The notes under the pieces were generated by a model that worked only from the letters and a program-made list of their open reading frames with translations, was not told the origin of the DNA and ran no database searches. This document shows positions 52,747 to 62,933 of a stretch of DNA of 64,000 nt, in pieces (the first letter of the stretch is position 1; each line of letters opens with the position of its first letter). A program made the position numbers and the translations under genes. The stretch is from Flavobacteriaceae bacterium LSUCC0859. GTDB taxonomy: Bacteria; Bacteroidota; Bacteroidia; Flavobacteriales; Flavobacteriaceae. Location of the stretch: contig JAKOGP010000004.1 in NCBI GenBank assembly GCA_022239325.1, positions 62,001 through 126,000 on the forward strand. Reading direction: 5' to 3'.

Positions 52747-53571
52747 TTAAATGGCTACTGCCCCTTTTATGTGCGGGTGTGGATCGTAATTTTCTAGTGT
52801 AAAGTCTTCAAAATCAAACTCAAAAATATCTGAAATTTCAGGATTGAGTTTCATCTGTGGTAAAGGTCTTGGTTCTCTGCTTAATTGCAATTCTATTTGC
52901 TCCATATGGTTGTTGTATATGTGAGCGTCGCCAAAGGTGTGCACGAAGTCTCCAGCCTCTAGACCGCAAACCTGAGCGATCATCATGGTAAGTAGGGCAT
53001 AGGAGGCAATATTGAAAGGCACCCCTAAAAAGATGTCTGCAGATCTCTGATACAGTTGGCAAGATAGTTTGCCGTTTGCTACATAAAACTGAAAGAAAGC
53101 ATGGCATGGGGGGAGGGCTGCTTTGCCATTTGCTACATTTTCTTTAAAAGATTTTTTAGTGTCTGGCAAAACACTGGGGTTCCAGGCAGAAACAATCATA
53201 CGCCTGCTGTTGGGGTTGGTCTTAATGCTTTCTATGAGTTCTTTAATCTGATCTATTTCTTCGCCATTCCAGTTTCTCCACTGGGCACCGTACACTGGGC
53301 CTAAATCTCCATTTTCATTGGCCCATTCATTCCAAATACGCACCCCGTTTTCTTGAAGATAAGTAATATTGGTGTCGCCTTTTAAAAACCACAGCAATTC
53401 GTATATAATAGACTTTAGGTGTAACTTTTTAGTTGTCACCATGGGAAAACCCTCAGAGAGGTTAAATCGCATCTGATATCCGAAGACACTTTTGGTGCCT
53501 GTTCCTGTTCTATCTCCTTTCTGTACTCCTTCTGCCAATACGTGTTTAAGCAGGTCGTGGTATTGTTGCAT
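52747..53571 (-). CDS. thyA: Thymidylate synthase
   Basis: The 274-residue enzyme methylates dUMP to dTMP. The conserved catalytic Cys is in [22 protein letters not shown]-like and [20 protein letters not shown] motifs are present, with [11 protein letters not shown] and [12 protein letters not shown] at the end. Length fits ThyA. It is paired with folA. Confidence 0.98.
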   Translation of the reverse strand: MQQYHDLLKHVLAEGVQKGDRTGTGTKSVFGYQMRFNLSEGFPMVTTKKLHLKSIIYELLWFLKGDTNITYLQENGVRIWNEWANENGDLGPVYGAQWRNWNGEEIDQIKELIESIKTNPNSRRMIVSAWNPSVLPDTKKSFKENVANGKAALPPCHAFFQFYVANGKLSCQLYQRSADIFLGVPFNIASYALLTMMIAQVCGLEAGDFVHTFGDAHIYNNHMEQIELQLSREPRPLPQMKLNPEISDIFEFDFEDFTLENYDPHPHIKGAVAI

Positions 53572-53684
53572 AGACTTATTTTAATATTTAAAGATAAGGC
53601 ATGCCTTAGAAAACCGCTTGGGTGGTTTCTATGGATTATTCACAACTTATTAACGGCTTTATATATGGGGTTCTGCTGCTGCGG

Positions 53685-55133
53685 TTAACCCAGAATCATT
53701 CCGGCAATAGTGGCAGACAATAAAGAGGCTAATGAGCCGCCTAATACGGCTTTTAGGCCAAAGGCAGAAAGGGTTTTACGCTGGCCTGGTGCTAGGGATC
53801 CAATCCCGCCAATCTGAATACCAATAGAGGCAAAATTGGCAAAACCGCAGAGCATATAGGTAGCCATAATCACAGTTTTGTTATAGGTGAAATGAGTGGC
53901 GCTGCTCACTTCTTTTAGGCTCGCTAACTGGGTGTAGCCCACGAACTCACTAGAAGCTAATTTTATTCCCAGTAGCTGCCCCATGAGAAACATGTCTTCT
54001 GCTGCCACTCCAATTACCCACATAAGTGGTCCAAAGACCGTTCCTAAAATAGCCTCTAGAGATAGGGAAGGATAGCTGCTGTTGGCAGCAATCCATTCAT
54101 TGAGATTTGTGACGTCTCCAATCCAGTTAAAAATACCATTGAAAAGTGCTATGAATGCTACAAAAACCAAAAGCATGGCACCTACGTTTACCGCTAATTT
54201 TAAGCCTTCAGATGTTCCATTAGAAATGGCGTCTAGAAAATTAGTTCCAATTTTTTCCGTAGAGACCTGCACATCAGTGTCTATTTTTTCCGTTTGTGGA
54301 TACAAAATTTTAGAGATAATTATGGCTCCGGGAGCCGCCATAACAGAAGCGGCTAAAAGGTGCCTGGCAAACTCCAGTCTAAGCACAGGGTCGTCTCCTC
54401 CTAAAAAGCCAATATAGGCCGCTAAAACACCGCCAGCAACGGTAGCCATCCCACCAATCATGACCAATAATATTTCTGACTTGCTCATTTTTTCCAAGTA
54501 GGCTTTAATGAGTAGGGGTGCCTCTGTTTGTCCCAGGAATATATTTCCAGCTACAGAAAGGCTCTCTGCTCCAGAAATACCGAGGGATTTGGTTAGTAAC
54601 CAGGCCAGCCCTTTGACTACTTTTTGAATGATCCCCAGGTAAAATAGAACCGAGGTAAGGGCAGAGAAAAAAATGATGGTGGGTAAAATTTGAAAAGCAA
54701 ATATATAGCCTATAGATGGGTTGTTTAAATCTAGAAGATTCCCCAATAAAAATTTACTTCCTACCAAAGTGTAATCCAGGATATTGACAAACACCTGACC
54801 TACCAGACTAAAACCCTTTTGGATAAAGCTTACTTTTAAAATACCAATGGCGAGAACCGTTTGAAGGCCTAATCCAATTCCTACCATTTTCCAATTAATT
54901 GCTTTCCTATTAGAAGAGAACACAAAGGCTACGCCAACAAGAAACAACATTCCTAAAATACCTTTCCAAAGGCTGTTTACAGAAAAAGAGGCATTGGGAA
55001 TAAGTTCTTGACTGCTTTCTAAGGTAGTAGAGGTAAATGACACTAGGGGGTCATTCATGCCAAAGGCACTAGAAATGGAGAGTACACTCACGAATAGGAA
55101 GCTCCACAATAGGGAGGGGGTCATTTTTGGCAT
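53685..55133 (-). CDS. Concentrative nucleoside transporter (NupC/CNT family)
   Basis: The product of about 482 residues has ten or so membrane segments in the CNT pattern, with the signature region NIFLGQTEAPLLIKAYLEKMSKSEI and MLCGFANFASIGIQIGGIGSLAPGQRK. Such carriers import nucleosides with Na+ or H+. I use ATG 55133 (MPKMTPSLLWSFLF); longer starts add basic residues not expected in the family. The N-terminal 80 residues before the first core helix form a signal-like segment plus a Ser-rich stretch, a common Bacteroidota feature. It lies immediately after the DUF151 gene. Confidence 0.93.
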   Translation of the reverse strand: MPKMTPSLLWSFLFVSVLSISSAFGMNDPLVSFTSTTLESSQELIPNASFSVNSLWKGILGMLFLVGVAFVFSSNRKAINWKMVGIGLGLQTVLAIGILKVSFIQKGFSLVGQVFVNILDYTLVGSKFLLGNLLDLNNPSIGYIFAFQILPTIIFFSALTSVLFYLGIIQKVVKGLAWLLTKSLGISGAESLSVAGNIFLGQTEAPLLIKAYLEKMSKSEILLVMIGGMATVAGGVLAAYIGFLGGDDPVLRLEFARHLLAASVMAAPGAIIISKILYPQTEKIDTDVQVSTEKIGTNFLDAISNGTSEGLKLAVNVGAMLLVFVAFIALFNGIFNWIGDVTNLNEWIAANSSYPSLSLEAILGTVFGPLMWVIGVAAEDMFLMGQLLGIKLASSEFVGYTQLASLKEVSSATHFTYNKTVIMATYMLCGFANFASIGIQIGGIGSLAPGQRKTLSAFGLKAVLGGSLASLLSATIAGMILG

Positions 55134-55134
55134 T

Positions 55135-55731
55135 TTAGTTTCTTTTGGAGATTTCATCTCTAATTTTAGCAGCTTTTTCGTAATCCTCATCTTTTACTGC
55201 TTTGTCTAATTCTGTTTCTAATCCCTTGAGGTCTAATTGGTGAAGGCTGTTATCTGAAGTAGTGGCCTTCATAGGTGTGGCTTCTTGAGATGGGCTTGAG
55301 CTGCTTGGAACTTCTTTGACAGATAAATGAATACCTGCCTTTCCCAATATACTTTCATAGGTAAATATGGGGGCGTTAAACCGCAGCGCTAAGGCTATGG
55401 CGTCTGAGGTTCTAGCGTCAAATTCAGATTCTTTCCCATTTAAATCACATACAATATTGGCATAGAATACGCCGTCTACCAGCTTGTGAATGACTACCTT
55501 TTTTAAGGCAATTTCGTAATGGCTTGCAAAACTTTTAAATAAATCGTGGGTAAGGGGTCTCGGGGGGCTAATTTCCTTTTCTAAAGCAATGGCAATAGAC
55601 TGCGCCTCAAAGGCCCCAATAACAATAGGTAATTTCCTGTCACCGTCCATCTCATTAAGGATGAGTGCGTAGGCCCCATTCTGAGTTTGGCTGTAGGAGA
55701 TTCCTTTTATTTTTAAGGGTATTAAGCTCAT
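55135..55731 (-). CDS. Bifunctional nuclease-family protein (DUF151) with UVR motif
   Basis: The 198-residue protein has the DUF151 domain (residues about 1-135): GAYALILNEMDGDRKLPIVIGAFEAQSIAIAL and DARTSDAIALALRFNAPIFTYE. The C-terminal 35 residues form a UvrB/UvrC motif (LETELDKAVKDEDYEKAAKIRDEI), a coiled-coil partner-binding element. The family is named for nuclease activity reported for some members. It sits 1 bp from the nucleoside transporter gene. Confidence 0.93.
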   Translation of the reverse strand: MSLIPLKIKGISYSQTQNGAYALILNEMDGDRKLPIVIGAFEAQSIAIALEKEISPPRPLTHDLFKSFASHYEIALKKVVIHKLVDGVFYANIVCDLNGKESEFDARTSDAIALALRFNAPIFTYESILGKAGIHLSVKEVPSSSSPSQEATPMKATTSDNSLHQLDLKGLETELDKAVKDEDYEKAAKIRDEISKRN

Positions 55732-55743
55732 AGTTTAAAGGTC

Positions 55744-55782
55744 ATAAAAAAAGGCCAATTAATAAAATAATTAGCCTTTGTT
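55744..55782 (-). terminator. Hairpin between etfA and the DUF151 gene
   Basis: Arms AAAGGCCAATTA and TAATTAGCCTTT (nearly complementary) with an A-run on the left. Read leftward it is an intrinsic terminator for etfBA. Confidence 0.7.
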
Positions 55783-55820
55783 ATCTGTGGCCCTATATAA
55801 GGGGCGCAATTTAGCAATTT

Positions 55821-56789
55821 TTAGGCGTTTGCGGCTTTAAAAGCTTTTAATTTTTCAATGAGCTTGGGCACCACCTCAAAGGCGTCCCCTACAATTCCAT
55901 AATCTGCCGCTTTAAAGAAGGGTGCTTCAGGATCTGTGTTAATGACCACTTTTACTTTGGAGGCAGAAACTCCAGCCAAGTGCTGGATAGCTCCAGAGAT
56001 GCCTATGGCAATATACAAGTTGGTGGCTACGGGTTTTCCCGTCTGCCCCACATGTTCTCCATGAGGTCTCCATCCCAGGTCGGAAACCGGTTTAGAGCAG
56101 GCCGTTGCAGCACCTAGTACGGAAGCTAATTCCTCTATCATTCCCCAGTTTTCAGGACCTTTTAATCCCCTACCAGCAGAGACCACGATGTCTGCGTCTG
56201 CAATGGTTGCCTTACCAGCCACCTTGTCTACAGAGGTAGTTTTGGTGCTAAATTGGCTAGCCTCCATGCTAGGTTCAAAATCAGTTACCGTAGTGCTGCC
56301 ACTGTTTTCGTGTACACCATATGCGTTGTTCGCTACCCCAATCATTTTAATGGCTGCACTTAGTGTGGTATGTGCAAAGCCTTTGTTACTAAAGGCAGTT
56401 CTTTTAACTACAAATGGAGTGGTACTCTCGGGTAGGGCTACTACATTGGGCGCATAACTGGCCTGCAAAGTTGCAGCAACTAGCGGGCTTAGGTATTTGG
56501 CGTCTGCACTGCTGCTCACCACCACCACAGAGGCTGCTTCACTTTTGGCCGCCTGACTTATAGCGCTGGCATAGGCCTTGGCGTTAAAGCTAGCGAGTTC
56601 TGCGTGGCTTACACGAAGAACCTTGTCTACCCCATAGGCACTTAAGGCCTGTGCGTCTTCTGGGTGAAAGGCAATGGCCACAGAGTGCACGCCCATATTT
56701 TTGGCTAAGGCCACCCCGTAGGAGGCCAGTTCCCCTGCGTTTTTTTTGAATTTTCCTTGCTCAGTTTCAGTGTATATAAGTACGGACAT
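55821..56789 (-). CDS. etfA: Electron transfer flavoprotein, alpha subunit
   Basis: The 322-residue subunit holds FAD and pairs with EtfB to carry electrons from acyl-CoA dehydrogenases. The C-terminal FAD-binding domain has VSAGRGLKGPENWGMIEELASVLGAATACSKPV, HVGQTGKPVATNLYIAIGISGAIQHLAGV and NTDPEAPFFKAADYGIVGD. It is encoded 24 bp after etfB. Confidence 0.97.
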   Translation of the reverse strand: MSVLIYTETEQGKFKKNAGELASYGVALAKNMGVHSVAIAFHPEDAQALSAYGVDKVLRVSHAELASFNAKAYASAISQAAKSEAASVVVVSSSADAKYLSPLVAATLQASYAPNVVALPESTTPFVVKRTAFSNKGFAHTTLSAAIKMIGVANNAYGVHENSGSTTVTDFEPSMEASQFSTKTTSVDKVAGKATIADADIVVSAGRGLKGPENWGMIEELASVLGAATACSKPVSDLGWRPHGEHVGQTGKPVATNLYIAIGISGAIQHLAGVSASKVKVVINTDPEAPFFKAADYGIVGDAFEVVPKLIEKLKAFKAANA

Positions 56790-56813
56790 AGCTGTAATTT
56801 TTTAAAGAAGGTA

Positions 56814-57560
56814 TTAAAGTACCTTGGCTTGGTTGTGTAATAAAGAAATAAGATGGTCTAAGTCTTGAGCGTCTACCATGGTCACCTCTCCTTTAGGATC
56901 TGGTTTGGAATAGCTGCTGTCTTGAGTGAGACTTTCTGTGCCAATTGCAGCTCTAATATGAAGCTGCTTTTGACGGGCCATCATAATACCTCTCATATTT
57001 GGAATTCTGAGATCGCTTTCCTCTACCAAACCTTTTTGTCCTCCAATAACAAGTGGCAAGGCAGTAGTTAGGGTTTCTTTACCCCCATCTATTTCTCTAA
57101 TAGCAGTAGCTTGCTCGCCATCTATTTCAAGCGAAATGCAATTGGTTACATAGTTATAGTCTAACAGACTCGCTAGAATACCGGGGACCATACCGCCGTT
57201 GTAGTCTATAGACTCTCTGCCTGCAATAACTAGATCAAAGCCTTCCTCTTTCACTAAGGCGGCCAATTCCTTGGCTACGGCAAAGCCGTCTGTGGGAAGG
57301 GCGTCTATTCTATACCCCTGATCTGCACCAATGGCAAGGGCTTTTCTAAGGGTGGGTTCTACACTAGCGTCTCCTACGGTTACCACCGACAGAGAGGCGC
57401 CTTGTTTTTCTTTGAACCACATGGCTCTGGTGAGTCCAAATTCATCGTTAGGATTCATAACGAACTGAACACCGGTAGTGTCAAACTGAGTGTTGTTCTC
57501 TTTAAAGTTAATTTTGGAAGTAGTGTCTGGGACATTACTAATGCAAACGAGTATTTTCAT
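56814..57560 (-). CDS. etfB: Electron transfer flavoprotein, beta subunit
   Basis: The product of 248 residues has KILVCISNVPDTTSKINF and VQFVMNPNDEFGLTRAMW at the start, and AGRESIDYNGGMVPGILASLL with PLVIGGQKGLVEESDLRIPNMRGIM in the middle, typical of EtfB. I take ATG 57560; ATG 57566 adds two residues. It diverges from pdhB across a 152-bp gap with a large palindrome. Confidence 0.97.
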   Translation of the reverse strand: MKILVCISNVPDTTSKINFKENNTQFDTTGVQFVMNPNDEFGLTRAMWFKEKQGASLSVVTVGDASVEPTLRKALAIGADQGYRIDALPTDGFAVAKELAALVKEEGFDLVIAGRESIDYNGGMVPGILASLLDYNYVTNCISLEIDGEQATAIREIDGGKETLTTALPLVIGGQKGLVEESDLRIPNMRGIMMARQKQLHIRAAIGTESLTQDSSYSKPDPKGEVTMVDAQDLDHLISLLHNQAKVL

Positions 57561-57608
57561 AGTCAACGGCTTTATTATCTGATGTGACGAATATACATAT
57601 TTTTCCTC

Positions 57609-57634
57609 AATTTACTATGCATGCATAGTAAATT
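57609..57634. promoter_or_regulatory. 26-bp perfect palindrome between etfB and pdhB
   Basis: AATTTACTATGCA followed by its exact complement TGCATAGTAAATT. It lies 49 bp from the etfB start and 79 bp from the pdhB start. The length, symmetry and lack of a loop fit an operator for a dimeric regulator. A TATTTTTG box at 57684-57691 could be the -7 element for pdhB; no clear -33 box accompanies it. Confidence 0.7.
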
Positions 57635-57712
57635 TTGTACTTTTTTATCACATATACGGCTACGAATTCACAGATTTATTGTTTATTTTTGCTCCTCTTT
57701 TAATAAAGACCT

Positions 57713-58696
57713 ATGAAAACATTACAGTTTAGAGAAGCCATAGCAGAAGCTATGTCTGAAGAAATGAGAAAAGACCCTTCTATTTACCTTATGGGGGAAG
57801 AAGTGGCAGAATATAACGGGGCTTACAAAGCTTCCAAAGGTATGTTGGACGAGTTTGGACCAGAGCGAGTAATAGACACTCCTATCTCTGAACTAGGTTT
57901 TGCAGGAATTGGCGTAGGTTCTGCCATGAACGGCAACAAGCCTATTATTGAGTTCATGACCTTTAACTTTGCATTGGTAGGTATTGATCAAATTATAAAC
58001 AACGCGGCGAAGATCAGACAGATGTCTGGTGGTCAGTTTAACTGCCCCATCGTATTTAGAGGTCCTACAGCCTCTGCTGGTCAGTTGGCAGCAACACATT
58101 CCCAAGCCTTTGAAAACTGGTATGCAAACACTCCAGGACTTAAGGTGGTGGTTCCTTCTAACCCGAAAGACGCCAAAGGATTATTAAAAGCGTCTATCCA
58201 AGACCCAGATCCAGTGATATTTATGGAGTCTGAGCAAATGTATGGAGATAAAGGTGAGGTGCCAGAAGGAGAATATACTATTCCGTTGGGTGTGGCAGAC
58301 GTTATTAGAAACGGTTCAGATGTAACTGTAGTTTCTTTTGGTAAAATTTTAAAAGAAGCCATTAAAGCCGCAGACACACTCTCTGCCCAAGGTATTGAAT
58401 TAGAGGTGATAGACTTGAGAACCATCCGTCCCTTAGATATGGACACCATTATTACCTCTGTAAAGAAAACCAATAGATTAGTGATCTTGGAAGAGGCTTG
58501 GCCTTTTGGAAGTATTGCTTCAGAAATTGCCTTCCAGGTTCAGGATAACGCCTTTGACTATTTAGACGCTCCTGTTCAGAAGATAAATACAGCAGACACA
58601 CCAGCTCCTTATTCTCCAGTACTTCTGGAAGAATGGTTGCCTAGTGCACAAGATGTGATAGACGCTGTAAACAAGGTCATGTACAAGAAAGTATAA
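57713..58696 (+). CDS. pdhB: Pyruvate dehydrogenase E1 component, beta subunit
   Basis: The 327-residue protein is the E1 beta subunit of a 2-oxo acid dehydrogenase. It has EEVAEYNGAYKASKGMLDEFGPERVIDTPISELGFAGIGVGSAM and the C-terminal ADTPAPYSPVLLEEWLPS. Pyruvate is the likely substrate, but a branched-chain or related 2-oxo acid complex cannot be excluded by eye. The E1 alpha gene is not next to it. Confidence 0.95.
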   Translation: MKTLQFREAIAEAMSEEMRKDPSIYLMGEEVAEYNGAYKASKGMLDEFGPERVIDTPISELGFAGIGVGSAMNGNKPIIEFMTFNFALVGIDQIINNAAKIRQMSGGQFNCPIVFRGPTASAGQLAATHSQAFENWYANTPGLKVVVPSNPKDAKGLLKASIQDPDPVIFMESEQMYGDKGEVPEGEYTIPLGVADVIRNGSDVTVVSFGKILKEAIKAADTLSAQGIELEVIDLRTIRPLDMDTIITSVKKTNRLVILEEAWPFGSIASEIAFQVQDNAFDYLDAPVQKINTADTPAPYSPVLLEEWLPSAQDVIDAVNKVMYKKV

Positions 58697-58702
58697 ATAA
58701 AA

Positions 58703-58729
58703 ACGCCCTCCATTCGGAGGGTTTTTTTT
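58703..58729 (+). terminator. Intrinsic terminator of pdhB
   Basis: ACGCCCTCC, loop ATTC, GGAGGG, then eight T. It follows the pdhB stop codon. Confidence 0.92.
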
Positions 58730-58741
58730 GCTTCTAAGTTG

Positions 58742-59050
58742 CGCATTACGGACAAAGTTTCAATAGGAGCAAGCATTTGAACTCATAGCTATTAGCTACT
58801 TTGCTAAGGTCTTTTAGTCGCAACCATTTTCTATACTTTTTAAATTACTTTGGTTGCCTTTTTATTTTTAGGCCTCCCGGCCGATGCTCTTTTACTTTCA
58901 TTTATAGGTTTTAATTTCAAAGCTAAATTTATCAATCTTCATTAAAATTGTCATTTTCTCAGTAAACTGGAATAAAAAATCACAATAATCCTTAGTAAAA
59001 ACCACGGATTGGACGTATTTTTGCCCCCTGAAAAAAATAAAATAGAAACC
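58742..59050. other. Gene-free stretch before ppa
   Basis: The 310 bases hold no frame with recognisable protein. A TATTTTTG box at 59016-59023 may be the -7 element for ppa, 29 bp before its start; no -33 box is obvious. GGCCTCCCGGCC at 58872 is a GC-rich patch in otherwise AT-rich DNA. I see nothing else. Confidence 0.6.
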
Positions 59051-59051
59051 T

Positions 59052-59579
59052 ATGAGTCACACCGACATTACTTCTTTTGACGTGTTAATAGAAATTCCAA
59101 AAGGGAGTAGAAACAAATACGAATACGATTTTAAACTTAAGAAAATCAGGTATGATCGCATGATTTTCTCCTCTATGATGTACCCTGCAGACTACGGTTT
59201 TGTTCCAGAAACTTTGGCTTTAGACGGAGACCCATTAGATGTATTGGTATTGGTTACAGAGCCTACTTTCCCTGGTTGTGTTATGGAAGTAAAGCCTATT
59301 GGTGTTTTCCATATGGCAGATGAAAAAGGGCCGGATGAGAAAATAGTATGTGTTCCAGTGTCAGATCCCAATTGGAATAAAGCCAATGATTTGTCAGATT
59401 TAAACCCACACCTTATTAAAGAAATAGAACACTTCTTTAAGGTGTATAAAGACTTAGAGAAAAAGAAAGTAGACGTTGGCGGATGGGGTGACGTTCATGA
59501 GGCTAAAGAAATTGTAGCCAAATGCGTGAACCGCTTTAAAGACTCTGATGTTCCTCTAGCAGAGGTTACCATTAAGTAA
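59052..59579 (+). CDS. ppa: Inorganic pyrophosphatase (family I)
   Basis: The 175-residue soluble enzyme hydrolyses pyrophosphate. The signature DGDPLDVLVL carries the metal-binding Asp residues, with EIPKGSRNKYEYD and YPADYGFVPETL before it. It precedes the membrane pyrophosphatase hppA, so two pyrophosphate-consuming enzymes are adjacent. Confidence 0.98.
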   Translation: MSHTDITSFDVLIEIPKGSRNKYEYDFKLKKIRYDRMIFSSMMYPADYGFVPETLALDGDPLDVLVLVTEPTFPGCVMEVKPIGVFHMADEKGPDEKIVCVPVSDPNWNKANDLSDLNPHLIKEIEHFFKVYKDLEKKKVDVGGWGDVHEAKEIVAKCVNRFKDSDVPLAEVTIK

Positions 59580-59595
59580 GCCCATAAAAATTTGT

Positions 59596-59628
59596 AAAAA
59601 GGCGCCCCGCAGGGGCGCCTTTTTTTTT
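59596..59628 (+). terminator. Intrinsic terminator of ppa
   Basis: Arms GGCGCCCC and GGGGCGCC flanked by A-run and T-run; the stem is very GC-rich. Confidence 0.93.
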
Positions 59629-59692
59629 AACTCATATTTTGCTACATTAGGGGCCTTTAACATTAACAAATCTTAAACTCAATCAATTATTT

Positions 59693-62095
59693 ATGGAATC
59701 TAATATTATTTTTCTTCCTATAGCCTTAGCTGTTTTAGGATTGCTTTTCATGCTGGTTAAAATGGCATGGGTGAAAAAACAACCAGCTGGCGATGACAAA
59801 ATGCAAAGCATTTCTAAAGCCATTAAGGAAGGAGCGCTTGCCTTTTTAGGAGCGGAATACAGGCTTTTAGCCATCTTTGTGGGTATTGCCTCTGTGGCAT
59901 TGTACGGAATTTCATTGGTAGTGTCTACTACCAGCTGGATGATTGTACCTGCATTTATCTTTGGAGCCATACTCTCTGCTTTGGCGGGAAACATAGGAAT
60001 GAGAATAGCCACAGATTCCAATGCCAGAACGGCAGAAGCAGCTAAAACTAGCTTACCACAGGCACTCAAAGTTTCCTTTAGCGGAGGAACGGTTATGGGG
60101 CTTGGAGTAGCGAGTTTAGCAGTGCTTGGCCTAAGCATGTTGTTCTTGCTGTTTATAGGCCAGTTTATGGGCGCAGAAGGGAGTTTCTATGATAATATGA
60201 CTATAGTATTAGAAACCTTAGCAGGTTTTTCTTTAGGAGCAGAATCTATTGCCTTATTTGCCCGTGTGGGTGGGGGTATTTACACCAAAGCTGCAGACGT
60301 TGGAGCAGACTTAGTAGGTAAAGTAGAAGCTGGAATTCCGGAGGACGACCCTAGAAATCCAGCCACTATAGCAGACAACGTAGGAGACAATGTGGGAGAC
60401 GTAGCAGGAATGGGAGCAGATTTGTTTGGCTCTTATGTAGCCACCGTACTAGCGGCCATGGTATTGGGTAATTACCTCATTAAAGATATGTCTGTAGGCG
60501 GCTCTTTTACCGATGTATTTAACAATATGGGTCCCATTTTACTTCCTATAGTTATTGCAGGAGTAGGTATTTTAGCCTCTATTATAGGAACCTTTTTGGT
60601 GAGAATTTCTTCTAACGAAGCTAAGGAAGCTCAGGTACAAAAAGCACTAGACACAGGAAACTGGGTGGCCATTGGGATTACTTTAGTAGCCTCATGGTTC
60701 CTAATAGATTGGATGCTTCCAGAAACCCTTCAAATGAATTTCTTTGGTGAGGGTCTTAAAGACATACCTTCTACTAACGTATTTTACTCGGCCTGTATAG
60801 GTTTGGCGGTAGGTGCATTAATTTCTTTTGTCACCGCATATTATACCTCATTGGGTAAAAAACCAGTGATGGACATTGTAGAAAATAGTTCTACGGGAGC
60901 AGCTACAAACATTATTGCTGGTTTGGCAGTGGGTATGAAGTCTACTTTTTCTTCTGTGATTTTATTTGCTGCCGCTATTTACGGTTCTTATGAATTGGCA
61001 GGTTTTTATGGGGTAGCTTTGGCAGCATCGGCCATGATGGCCACCACCGCCATGCAATTAGCCATAGACGCCTTTGGTCCCATTGCAGACAACGCAGGAG
61101 GAGTGGCAGAGATGAGTGAATTGGCGCCAGAGGTAAGGGAACGTACAGATATTTTAGACTCTGTAGGAAATACCACAGCCGCTGTAGGTAAAGGATTTGC
61201 TATTGCCTCTGCAGCTCTAACTGCCCTGGCCTTATTTGCAGCCTATGTAACCTTTACGGGCATAGACGGTATAAATATTTTTAAGGCAGATGTCTTGGCC
61301 ATGCTTTTTGTTGGAGGAATGATCCCTGTGATCTTCTCTGCCCTAGCCATGCAATCTGTAGGAAAAGCAGCCATGGAAATGGTACAAGAGGTAAGAAGAC
61401 AGTTCCGTGAAATTCCTGGAATTATGGAAGGAACGGGTACTCCAGAATACGCTAAATGTGTAGACATCTCTACCAAAGCCGCACTTAAAGAAATGATATT
61501 ACCTGGCTTAATCACTATCATAACCCCTATATTCATTGGCCTTCTTTTTGGCGCAGAACCCCTTGGAGGTTATATGGCTGGTGTTTGTGTGAGTGGTGTT
61601 ATGTGGGCCATTTTTCAAAACAACGCAGGAGGCGCTTGGGACAACGCTAAAAAGTCTTTTGAGGCCGGTGTGATGATTAACGGAGAAATGACCTACAAAG
61701 GTTCAGATGCGCACAAAGCAGCGGTAACTGGTGACACTGTTGGAGATCCATTCAAAGACACCTCAGGACCTTCTATGAACATCCTTATTAAACTCACTTG
61801 TTTGGTAGGTTTGGTAATTGCTCCCATTTTAGGAGAAGGCCATAGTACGGAGACCAAGGAGATCTCTAAGGAAATTTCAGTCTCTGTAAATGCTACAGCT
61901 ACGGACAGTGAGATGGTTTCTGCTACTGTGGTATACAACATTACAGAAAACGGAGAAACCAAAACGGTAGAGCGTGTTTTTGAAGGCACAGAGGCCAGTG
62001 TTAAAGAAGAGCTGGAAGCTTTTCAGTCAGACATGGATAGCCAGAATAACACAGATATTAGCATAGAGATTCAATCTATGGACGTTCGTGAATAA
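59693..62095 (+). CDS. hppA: Membrane-bound sodium-pumping pyrophosphatase
   Basis: The 800-residue protein has about 16 membrane helices and the conserved motifs [50 protein letters not shown], and [32 protein letters not shown]. The Ala in GNTTAA indicates the K+-dependent subgroup; Na+ transport is likely for Bacteroidota but not proved by motif here. After the last helix, about residue 722 onward, it has an unusual C-terminal extension of about 75 residues, acidic and Ser/Thr-rich, containing [20 protein letters not shown]. The extension should lie on the outer face. It follows ppa by 113 bp. Confidence 0.95.
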   Translation: MESNIIFLPIALAVLGLLFMLVKMAWVKKQPAGDDKMQSISKAIKEGALAFLGAEYRLLAIFVGIASVALYGISLVVSTTSWMIVPAFIFGAILSALAGNIGMRIATDSNARTAEAAKTSLPQALKVSFSGGTVMGLGVASLAVLGLSMLFLLFIGQFMGAEGSFYDNMTIVLETLAGFSLGAESIALFARVGGGIYTKAADVGADLVGKVEAGIPEDDPRNPATIADNVGDNVGDVAGMGADLFGSYVATVLAAMVLGNYLIKDMSVGGSFTDVFNNMGPILLPIVIAGVGILASIIGTFLVRISSNEAKEAQVQKALDTGNWVAIGITLVASWFLIDWMLPETLQMNFFGEGLKDIPSTNVFYSACIGLAVGALISFVTAYYTSLGKKPVMDIVENSSTGAATNIIAGLAVGMKSTFSSVILFAAAIYGSYELAGFYGVALAASAMMATTAMQLAIDAFGPIADNAGGVAEMSELAPEVRERTDILDSVGNTTAAVGKGFAIASAALTALALFAAYVTFTGIDGINIFKADVLAMLFVGGMIPVIFSALAMQSVGKAAMEMVQEVRRQFREIPGIMEGTGTPEYAKCVDISTKAALKEMILPGLITIITPIFIGLLFGAEPLGGYMAGVCVSGVMWAIFQNNAGGAWDNAKKSFEAGVMINGEMTYKGSDAHKAAVTGDTVGDPFKDTSGPSMNILIKLTCLVGLVIAPILGEGHSTETKEISKEISVSVNATATDSEMVSATVVYNITENGETKTVERVFEGTEASVKEELEAFQSDMDSQNNTDISIEIQSMDVRE

Positions 62096-62125
62096 CCCAA
62101 CCAATTCATAAAGGAGCTCTGCTCC

Positions 62126-62165
62126 ACAAAAGGCCCATAGCAATCTTGTTTATGGGCCTTTTTGT
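62126..62165 (+). terminator. Intrinsic terminator of hppA
   Basis: AAAGGCCCATA, loop, TATGGGCCTTT, with T-run following. Confidence 0.88.
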
Positions 62166-62215
62166 ATGGAAGTACTTATTTGTTCTATTTTTATGCCTAA
62201 TTGTTATCTCAGATC

Positions 62216-62668
62216 ATGGATCCATTAAAAGAAGGGGTGTTTAAGCATTGCGAAGAACTGCTGCGCCAAAAGGCAGCTGCCTATTTGGAACAAGACCAAG
62301 CCCTTTTAAACGCGCTAGACAGCGAGGGCAAAAGCTCCGCGGGAGACAAACATGAAACCGGCCGCGCCATGATCCAGTTAGAACGTGAAAAACTTGCCCA
62401 CCAGCGGCAACTAAACGAGATAGCCTTCCAACAGCTAAGCGCCCTTAAAAACAAAAAGCCAAGTACTTTAATTGGCCCCGGTAGCCTGGTGAAAACCACC
62501 CTAGCTACCTATTATTTGGCCGTCCCTGCCCATCCTTTCTTCTATGATGGGCAACCCATTTACTGCATCTCCCCCCAAAGCCCCATAGGGCAATTACTAC
62601 GGAGCAAAAAAATGGGCGAGTCCTTTTCTTTTAGAGACTCTGATCATGAGATTTTAGAGATACTATAG
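62216..62668 (+). CDS. GreA/GreB-like protein
   Basis: The product of 150 residues has a helical N-terminal part (QKAAAYLEQDQALLNALDSE) and a GreA/B C-terminal domain: GSLVKTTLATYYLAVPAHPF, YCISPQSPIGQLLRSKKMGESFSF. Homologues are often mislabelled 3-oxoacyl-ACP synthase; nothing here supports that. It may bind RNA polymerase through the C-terminal domain, but the acidic tip residues of GreA are not evident. ATG 62216 is chosen over the longer frame. Confidence 0.82.
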   Translation: MDPLKEGVFKHCEELLRQKAAAYLEQDQALLNALDSEGKSSAGDKHETGRAMIQLEREKLAHQRQLNEIAFQQLSALKNKKPSTLIGPGSLVKTTLATYYLAVPAHPFFYDGQPIYCISPQSPIGQLLRSKKMGESFSFRDSDHEILEIL

Positions 62669-62933
62669 GTCACAAAAATCGAATAGATTTCCCTTTTATG
62701 TATGGTTTTCCAACAAAATAAAGTCACTTTATCGATTATTTGTGTAGTTCACCGATGTGGAGTATCAATTTATCAATTCCGTTTTATATTGTCATTTATA
62801 ACACCTAAATCATATAAATTGTGGAACATACAAAAAGTACATGGTTATGAATTGGCCTCAGCAGGAACCAGACTTTTAGCTCAATTTTTTGAGAGGTTAA
62901 TATTTACCCTAGACCAACTAATCTGTAAGACTT
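62669..62933. other. Gene-free stretch after the GreA/B-like gene
   Basis: A frame of 77 codons at 62702-62935 has a composition unlike the neighbours and no recognisable family, so I do not call it a gene. The terminator at 62934-62968 closes the stretch. Confidence 0.5.
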
